Source: JBHJOF01 sp050330055 (GTDB lineage: Bacteria; Pseudomonadota; Alphaproteobacteria; Kiloniellales; JAKSDN01). From it: a stretch of 30,457 nucleotides of DNA. The stretch is from NCBI GenBank assembly GCA_050330055.1, contig JBHJOF010000092.1:1-30457 (forward strand). The letters are read 5' to 3'. Positions 24,541 to 30,457 of the stretch are shown here, in pieces (the stretch's first letter is position 1; every line of letters begins with the position of its first letter). The position numbers and the translations under genes were made by a program. Under the pieces are notes generated by a model, which saw only the letters and a list, made by a program, of their open reading frames with translations, made no database searches and had not been told where the DNA came from.

Positions 24541-25134
24541 ATGGCGCACACCTTACGCGAAGTCGCCGGGCTTGACGCGGTGCCCGGCCGGCTCGGCGAG
24601 TCGGCCGTGGTGATGATCGACTGCCAAAACACCTATCGCCAGGGCGTCATGCAGCTGGTCGGCGTCGAGGCGGCGCTGCAGCAGGGCCAGCGCCTCTTGC
24701 AGCGGGCGCGTGAGGCCGGCACGCCGATCATCCACATCGCGCACGATTCCGGACCGGGCTCGCCCTACGACATCCGCGCCGAGATCGGCCAGATCGCCGA
24801 TCTGGTGGCGCCGCAGGAGGGCGAGCCGACGGTGATCAAGCACAAGCCGAACTCTTTCGTCGGCACCGACCTGCACGAGTGCCTGCAGGCGCTCGGCCGG
24901 CAAAGCGTGATCTTCGCCGGCTTCATGACCCATATGTGCGTGAACTCGACGGTGCGCGGCGCCTTCAACCTGGGCTACCACTCGACCGTGGTAGGCGGCG
25001 CCACCGCGACCCGCGACCTGCCGGCGACGGACGGCGGCGTGATCGACGCCCAGAGCCTGCAGCGTGCCAGCCTGGCGGCTCTGGGCGACCTCTTCGGCGT
25101 GGTGGTGGGAAGCGTCGAGGACTTGTCGGACTGA
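24541..25134 (+). CDS. Isochorismatase-family cysteine hydrolase
   Basis: This 197-residue enzyme has the Asp-Lys-Cys triad of the superfamily: Asp27 (VVMIDCQNTY), Lys100 (VIKHKPNSF) and the nucleophile Cys133 in GFMTHMCVNSTVRGAF. The family includes isochorismatases, nicotinamidases and N-carbamoyl or ureido hydrolases. Lack of the nicotinamidase metal motif argues against a nicotinamidase, and no siderophore genes are near, so the substrate is open. GAGG lies about five bases before ATG 24541. It may share a pathway with the divergent dehydrogenase, but nothing in the sequence proves this. Confidence 0.9.
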   Translation: MAHTLREVAGLDAVPGRLGESAVVMIDCQNTYRQGVMQLVGVEAALQQGQRLLQRAREAGTPIIHIAHDSGPGSPYDIRAEIGQIADLVAPQEGEPTVIKHKPNSFVGTDLHECLQALGRQSVIFAGFMTHMCVNSTVRGAFNLGYHSTVVGGATATRDLPATDGGVIDAQSLQRASLAALGDLFGVVVGSVEDLSD

Positions 25135-25157
25135 CGGGGCCGGACCGCCGGGCCCCG
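25135..25157. terminator. GC hairpin between convergent genes
   Basis: A 7-bp stem, CGGGGCC with GGCCCCG, and a nine-base loop begin right after the hydrolase stop and precede the end of the convergent zinc-ribbon gene. There is no T-run on either side. It is a possible bidirectional stop. Confidence 0.35.
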
Positions 25158-25176
25158 ACTCGACGGGCGCCAGCCG

Positions 25177-25335
25177 CTAGCTGGCGGTGCCGCTGCGCCA
25201 GGCCGTGGTGCCCTTGCAGCGCCGGCAGATCCGCTCGCCCGCCCATTCGCTCTCGAAGATGTCGCCGCACATGAGGCAGCGCCGTTCCTTGCTCTCGAGA
25301 TTGCTCTCGGCTTCCTTATGGAAAAGATCATTCAT
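25177..25335 (-). CDS. Small zinc-ribbon protein (52 aa)
   Basis: This short frame encodes 52 residues: a charged helix (NDLFHKEAESNLESKERR) and then a treble-clef-like ribbon with Cys20-x2-Cys23 and Cys37-x2-Cys40 (RRCLMCGDIFESEWAGE, RICRRCK). The four cysteines would bind zinc. It could bind nucleic acid or protein; the function is unknown. An in-frame ATG at 25344 would add three residues. Neither start has a clear Shine-Dalgarno sequence. Both lie in an AT-rich inverted repeat, CATAT-tgtac-ATATG (25333-25347). Confidence 0.75.
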   Translation of the reverse strand: MNDLFHKEAESNLESKERRCLMCGDIFESEWAGERICRRCKGTTAWRSGTAS

Positions 25336-25487
25336 ATTGTACATATGGAGAACAAGCTCAAGAATTCAAGCTTATCAAGAAATTAGCTTGGATTCCGGGG
25401 GCTTGTGCAGGCGGAGCGGCGGGGAGGGTCGAAACAATGCCCTCTGCGCGTTCTGCTTTTGCTTTCATCGTAGTCTGGGTGGGGTTT

Positions 25488-25635
25488 ACCCCTCACCCTC
25501 CCATCGCTGACGCGATGGGCCCCTCCCTCTCCCCCAAGGGGCGAGGGAAGCAGAGCCGCGCGCTCAAACCCCTCGCCCCTCCGGGGGAGAGGGAGGGGCC
25601 CAGGCTTCCGCAGGAAGCCTGGGAGGGTGAGGGGG
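25488..25635. repeat. Modular hairpin cassette, copy 3
   Basis: This copy has the same plan as copy 1. CCCTCACCCT is followed by hairpin CCCATCGC-tgac-GCGATGGG (25500-25519). CCCCTCCCTCTCCC faces GGGGCGAGGG, then come a unique spacer and CCCCTCGCCCC facing GGGGGAGAGGGAGGGG. A second hairpin, CCCAGGCTTCC-gca-GGAAGCCTGGG (25599-25623), precedes AGGGTGAGGGG. It fills most of the gap between the zinc ribbon and the ferritin-like gene. The rest of that gap (25345-25487) holds nothing I can name. Confidence 0.85.
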
Positions 25636-25664
25636 CGTTTGTGGATCTGTAGCGCGGAACGACC

Positions 25665-26486
25665 CTAGGCCCCCGCGGCGGCGAGGCGGGCGCCGCGCCA
25701 GCGGACCAGCCGATAGGCCAGACGCGACACCCATGCGGCCAGGCGGCTCTGCGGGTCGAGCCCGGCGGCCTTGAAGATCATGGCCACGGCGCGCTCGATA
25801 TGCTGCGGCCGGTAGAAGGCATAGGCGCGGCGCGCGTAGGCGCGGCAGCAACGCCCGCGGTCGTAGGATTCGCCGCCGCCGTTGGCCGCGTAATAGGCGT
25901 AGGCGAGCTCGTCGTCCTCGGATTCGTTGATGCGGGCGAGCGCGACGGCGACGCGGCGCCAGCGCCCGATCCGGTCTTTCTCCAGATAGCGCTTGAGGTG
26001 GGCATAGAAGAGCTTGTAGTGGCGCAGCTCGTCGGCGGCGATGTGGCGGCAGATCGCCTTCAGCACCGGCTCGTCGACGGCATTGCCGAGCGCGCTGTAG
26101 TAGGACGAGGTGCCGACCTCGACAATGCAGCGCGCCACCAGCTCGCCGGCGCGCGAGCCGCGTATCGACTCGCCGGCGTCGAGCTGCAGCTTGTAGCCGT
26201 CGGTGAAGCGCTTGAAGGCATCCTCGAAATCGAAGCCAGGGTCGGCGAGCTGCGCCCAGCGCCCGAGCGCCTGGCCATGCTGCACCTCTTCGCCGGCCCA
26301 GGTCGCGGCCGCCGCCTTGAAGTCAGGATCGTCGGGAAAGACGTTGCAGAGGTAGGTGGCGTAGTCGCCACCGTTGTACTCGACCAGGCTGGCCGCCTTG
26401 ACAATCTTGACGATCTCAGGGTCGACCTTGGCCGGATCGAAATCCTGCCAGGGGATATCGTCGAGAGTCCAGTGCTTGCCAGACAT
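25665..26486 (-). CDS. Ferritin-like di-iron protein
   Basis: This 273-residue helical protein has two metal-ligand pairs. They are Glu36 (LVEYNGGDYATYL) with Glu67-x2-His70 (GEEVQHG), and Glu123 (VEVGTSSYYSAL) with Glu153-x2-His156 (DELRHYKLF). This is the four-helix-bundle di-iron arrangement of ferritin-like and acyl-ACP-desaturase-like oxidases. The last 90 residues are Arg/Ala-rich and more variable. I chose ATG 26486 (MSGKHWTLDD), with GGGAGG about 12 bases upstream; ATG 26513 falls inside a palindrome and adds no conserved residues. The substrate or role (oxygenase, iron or oxidative stress) is not shown. Confidence 0.87.
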   Translation of the reverse strand: MSGKHWTLDDIPWQDFDPAKVDPEIVKIVKAASLVEYNGGDYATYLCNVFPDDPDFKAAAATWAGEEVQHGQALGRWAQLADPGFDFEDAFKRFTDGYKLQLDAGESIRGSRAGELVARCIVEVGTSSYYSALGNAVDEPVLKAICRHIAADELRHYKLFYAHLKRYLEKDRIGRWRRVAVALARINESEDDELAYAYYAANGGGESYDRGRCCRAYARRAYAFYRPQHIERAVAMIFKAAGLDPQSRLAAWVSRLAYRLVRWRGARLAAAGA

Positions 26487-26509
26487 CGTTGGGATTGCCC
26501 TCCCGTGCA

Positions 26510-26528
26510 CCATATTTTGGTAATATGG
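26510..26528 (-). promoter_or_regulatory. Palindrome upstream of the ferritin-like gene, candidate operator
   Basis: A perfect 7-bp inverted repeat, CCATATT-ttggt-AATATGG, lies 24 bases before the chosen start codon. It stands out by AT content from the surrounding GC-rich DNA and looks like a dimeric regulator site. The regulator is unknown; an iron or Fe-S responsive repressor is a guess from the gene's product. Confidence 0.45.
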
Positions 26529-26604
26529 CTCCGGAGGTCAACGCCCCGTTTAGGCCTAAATTCCGGCCCCTATTGCGATCTGTTGATATCTTGCGGCAGC
26601 CGGA

Positions 26605-27012
26605 TCAGCCTTCCGCCGCCTGCAGCATGGCTTCGCCGACGGCGATGCGCCGTTCGGCCGCCTTGCGTTCGGCCTCGTCCTTGGCGTCGGCCAGGTCCTC
26701 GCGAGCGTCCTTCAGCTCGGCGTCGACCTTGGCGCGGTCGATATCTGCCACCGGCATGGCCTGTTCCGCGAGCACGGTGCAGCGCGCCGGTGTCACCTCG
26801 GCGAAGCCGCCGGCGACGAAGATGCGCTCCTTGACCGTACTGCCCTCGTGCACCCGGATCACACCGGGGCGCACCATGGCAATCAGCGGCGCGTGCTGCG
26901 GCAGCACGCCGAAGTCGCCTTCCTCGCCCGGCACCACGACCATCTCGACCGGCTCGGAGATCAGCAGCCGCTCCGGCGATACCAGCTCGAATTCGACCTT
27001 GTCTTCGGCCAT
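26605..27012 (-). CDS. atpC: ATP synthase F1 epsilon subunit
   Basis: This 135-residue protein is the rotor-stalk regulator of F1Fo ATP synthase. The beta-sandwich N-terminus is clear: KVEFELVSPERLL, VVVPGEEGDFGVLPQHAPLIA, and FVAGGFAEVTPARCTVLAE. The two C-terminal helices follow (DAEREDL-like acidic/basic repeats AELKDAREDLADAKDEAERKAAE in two pieces). ATG 27012 has AAGGGG just upstream; an open frame to 27099 has no ribosome site. It is the last gene of the operon and is separated from atpD by 166 bases carrying a repeat. Confidence 0.96.
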   Translation of the reverse strand: MAEDKVEFELVSPERLLISEPVEMVVVPGEEGDFGVLPQHAPLIAMVRPGVIRVHEGSTVKERIFVAGGFAEVTPARCTVLAEQAMPVADIDRAKVDAELKDAREDLADAKDEAERKAAERRIAVGEAMLQAAEG

Positions 27013-27099
27013 GTCCCCTTCCTGTCCGCATTCACACCAGCGCGGCCGTGTCGCGCAATTGCTGCTCATCCTTGCCGGCCAAGGCCGGCTGCTTCGCAC

Positions 27100-27149
27100 T
27101 CGACAGGCTCAGGATGGGGACCTCATGTTGAGCCTGTCGAAACATGAGG
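27100..27149. repeat. Nested inverted repeats between atpD and atpC
   Basis: TCGACAGGCTCA (27100-27111) pairs perfectly with TGAGCCTGTCGA (27129-27140). CCTCATGTT (27121-27129) pairs perfectly with AACATGAGG (27141-27149). The two stems interleave, so only one can form at a time. Repeats of the type CTTCGACAGGCTCAGG are widespread in proteobacterial intergenic DNA. In the polycistronic mRNA this could set relative atpD/atpC levels. Confidence 0.75.
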
Positions 27150-27178
27150 TCCGGCGCTGCCGGCCTGGCGGCGCGGCG

Positions 27179-28603
<1,425 letters not shown>

Positions 28604-28666
28604 CAAACCCTTCTCCTTCGTGCCGCGCCCGGACTCGCCGCCGGGTCCGCGGGGCGCGCACCCCGG

Positions 28667-28710
28667 GCGTTACCCACTGGGGCCGAGCCTCGAGCGTTAC
28701 CCACCGGGGC
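28667..28710. repeat. Short tandem repeat between atpG and atpD
   Basis: GCGTTACCCACTGGGGC (28667-28683) and GCGTTACCCACCGGGGC (28694-28710) are direct repeats with one mismatch and a 27-base period. The second leads into a hairpin, GGGGC-gaag-GCCCC (28706-28719). They sit in the 121-base gap between two operon genes. Confidence 0.7.
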
Positions 28711-28724
28711 GAAGGCCCCGAGCT

Positions 28725-29618
28725 TCACATAGCCTCCTTGGCGGAGACAATCTCGATCAGTTCCTTGGTGATCGCGGCCTGGCGCGTGCGGTTGTAGAGC
28801 AGCGTCAGCTTGCCGATCATGTCGCCGGCGTTGCGCGTGGCGCTGTCCATCGCGGTCATTCGCGCGCCCTGCTCGCTGGCGTTGTTCTCCAGCAGGCCCT
28901 TGTAGATCTGCACCGCCAGATTGCGCGGCAGCAGCTGCGCCAGGATGACCTCTTCCTCCGGCTCGTACTCGTAGATCGCACCGCTGTTGGGCGCCGGGGC
29001 ACCAACCTCCACCTCTTCCGTCGGCGGCGCGAAGGGGATGAGCTGCTGGGTCCGGACGATCTGCGTCATGGCCGATTTGAACTCGGCATAGAACAGCGAA
29101 CAGACGTCGAACTCGCCGGCGTCGAACATGCGGGTGATGCGCTCGGCGATGCCCGAGGCGGTCTCGAAGGTGAGCCGCGGCTTGGCGACGTCCTCGATGG
29201 TGTCGAGGATCAGCGAGCGATAGTTGCGGCGCAGCTGGTCGCGACCCTTGCGGCCGACGCAGAGTATCTTGACCGTCTTGCCGTCACTGCGCAGCGCCTC
29301 GATGCGGCGCCGCGCCTCGCGCACCGTGTTGCTGTTGAGCGCGCCGCAGAGGCCGCGGTCGGCGGTGATCACCACCAGGAGGTGGGTGTCGTCCTTGCCT
29401 GTGCCGGTCAGCAGCGGCGAGGCACCGGCCTGGCCCGCGGTTGCGGCGGACAGCGAGCCCAGCATGCGCTCCATGCGCTGGGCGAAGGGGCGCGAGGCCT
29501 CGGCCTGCTCCTGCGCGCGGCGCAGCTTGGCCGCGGCCACCATCTTCATGGCCGAGGTGATCTTCTGCGTCGATTTGACGCTGGCGATCCGGATCCTTAG
29601 GTCCTTGAGACTCGGCAT
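28725..29618 (-). CDS. atpG: ATP synthase F1 gamma subunit
   Basis: This 297-residue central-stalk subunit turns inside the alpha/beta ring. The N-terminal helix PSLKDLRIRIASVKSTQKIT then SAMKMVAAAKLRRAQ is typical. So are the mid-protein ITADRGLCGALNSN and the C-terminal helix ARMTAMDSATRNAGDMIGKL followed by YNRTRQAAITKELIEIVSA. ATG 29618 is the only good start. The length is normal, with a short acidic insert near residue 215 (EEVEVGAPAPNSGAIYEYE) seen in many alphaproteobacterial gammas. Eighty-six bases separate it from atpA. Confidence 0.98.
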   Translation of the reverse strand: MPSLKDLRIRIASVKSTQKITSAMKMVAAAKLRRAQEQAEASRPFAQRMERMLGSLSAATAGQAGASPLLTGTGKDDTHLLVVITADRGLCGALNSNTVREARRRIEALRSDGKTVKILCVGRKGRDQLRRNYRSLILDTIEDVAKPRLTFETASGIAERITRMFDAGEFDVCSLFYAEFKSAMTQIVRTQQLIPFAPPTEEVEVGAPAPNSGAIYEYEPEEEVILAQLLPRNLAVQIYKGLLENNASEQGARMTAMDSATRNAGDMIGKLTLLYNRTRQAAITKELIEIVSAKEAM

Positions 29619-29704
29619 CTCGCCCCGCTCACACCGTCCTTCTGTTCAAGTCCTGCCTTACAATCCCCGTCTTAAAGGCCGTCCGGGCGCAACCGGCTGC
29701 GCCG

Positions 29705-30457
29705 TCAGACGTAGCTCTTGGCGAAGTTGTCCATGAAGGACTTCAGCCTGGCCTCGGTGTCCTTCGAGATCTCCTTCTCGTTGCGGATCGTGTCGAGGAT
29801 GTCGCCGCCGCTCGCGCGGATCTCGGTCAGCAGCCTCTGCTCGAAGTCGGTCACCTTGCGGGTGTCGACCTTGTCGAGATAGCCGCGCACGCCGGCATAG
29901 ATCACCACGACCTGCTGCTCGACCGGCAGCGGGCTGTACTGTCCCTGCTTCAAAAGCTCGGTCAGCCGCGCGCCGCGCGCCAAGAGGCGCTGGGTCGCAG
30001 CGTCGAGGTCGGAAGCGAACTGGGCGAAGGCCTCCATCTCGCGGTACTGCGCCAGCTCCAGCTTGATGGTGCCCGCGACCTGCTTCATGGCCTTGATCTG
30101 CGCCGCCGAGCCGACGCGCGAGACCGACAGGCCGACGTTCACCGCCGGGCGCACGCCCTTGTAGAAGAGGTTGGTCTCCAGGAAGATCTGGCCGTCGGTA
30201 ATCGAGATCACGTTGGTCGGGATGTAGGCCGACACGTCGCCGGCCTGGGTCTCGATCACCGGCAGCGCGGTCAGCGAGCCGTTGCCGTGCTCGTCGTTCA
30301 TCTTCGCCGCCCGCTCGAGCAGGCGCGAGTGCAGGTAGAAGACGTCGCCGGGGAACGCCTCGCGTCCGGGCGGCCGCCGCAGCAGGAGCGAGAGCTGGCG
30401 ATAGGCGACGGCTTGCTTGGAGAGATCGTCGTAGATGACCAGGGCGTGGCGGCCGCT
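29705..30457 (-). CDS. atpA: ATP synthase F1 alpha subunit, C-terminal half (5' end outside window)
   Basis: The frame is open from the right window edge to TGA at 29705-29707, giving the last 250 residues. HALVIYDDLSKQAVAYRQ, LLRRPPGREAFPGDVFYLHS and GSLTALPVIETQAGDVSAYI are unmistakable for the alpha subunit. So are SITDGQIFLETNLFYKGVRP and NVGLSVSRVGSAAQIKAMK. It is the first gene visible of the operon, and atpH should lie just beyond the right edge. The regulatory alpha subunit binds nucleotide without hydrolysing it. Confidence 0.99.
   Translation of the reverse strand, partial: SGRHALVIYDDLSKQAVAYRQLSLLLRRPPGREAFPGDVFYLHSRLLERAAKMNDEHGNGSLTALPVIETQAGDVSAYIPTNVISITDGQIFLETNLFYKGVRPAVNVGLSVSRVGSAAQIKAMKQVAGTIKLELAQYREMEAFAQFASDLDAATQRLLARGARLTELLKQGQYSPLPVEQQVVVIYAGVRGYLDKVDTRKVTDFEQRLLTEIRASGGDILDTIRNEKEISKDTEARLKSFMDNFAKSYV

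Noticed and set aside
23216..24613. 465-codon plus-strand open frame
   Set aside because: It is antisense to the hydroxyacid dehydrogenase and has no recognisable domain; a GC-rich shadow.

Overview
The window is GC-rich chromosomal DNA from an alphaproteobacterium, most likely a hopanoid-making Rhodospirillales-type organism. The evidence is the gene content: electron-transfer-flavoprotein dehydrogenase, an alphaproteobacterial-type family-4 uracil-DNA glycosylase, an HpnN/HpnL pair, a HisKA_2-type histidine kinase with response regulators, and an F1-ATPase operon in atp(H)AGDC order. I cannot name the genus.

Layout. (a) 1-991: two overlapping glycosyltransferase genes of the TIGR04283/TIGR04282 pair. 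(b) 1261-4686, minus strand: a lytic transglycosylase overlapping moaB, and a uracil-DNA glycosylase. (c) 5190-9730, plus strand: ETF-ubiquinone oxidoreductase, a TPR lipoprotein and ispE. IspE ends in a CTAG shared with a convergent membrane-anchored peptidoglycan-binding-like protein. (d) 10903-16095: two convergent paralogous CDP-alcohol phosphatidyltransferases, one lacking the last catalytic Asp, then the hopanoid RND transporter hpnN and an hpnL-like flippase-type membrane protein. (e) 16213-20200: tRNA-Gln(UUG), followed by a lower-GC accessory island. The island holds a winged-helix/MNT nucleotidyltransferase plus HEPN pair, a VapBC/FitAB-type module, a large protein with a degenerate HEPN-like C-terminus and a broken SpoIIAA-like remnant. 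(f) 20184-22978: a histidine kinase with an ethylene-receptor-like membrane domain and two response regulators. (g) 23393-26486: a 2-hydroxyacid dehydrogenase, an isochorismatase-family hydrolase, a 52-residue zinc ribbon and a di-iron ferritin-like protein. (h) 26605-30457, minus strand: atpC, atpD, atpG and the 3' part of atpA.

Most of the window is housekeeping. The most notable parts are the wHTH-MNT/HEPN operon, which carries two matching palindromes 21 bp apart at its start codon; the ethylene-receptor-like kinase, whose ligand-pocket residues keep ETR1 spacing; the active-site-altered CDP-alcohol phosphatidyltransferase next to hopanoid transport genes; and a family of modular hairpin cassettes in three intergenic regions with conserved flanks and changing but still paired stems.

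All functions are read from sequence motifs only; no database search was run.
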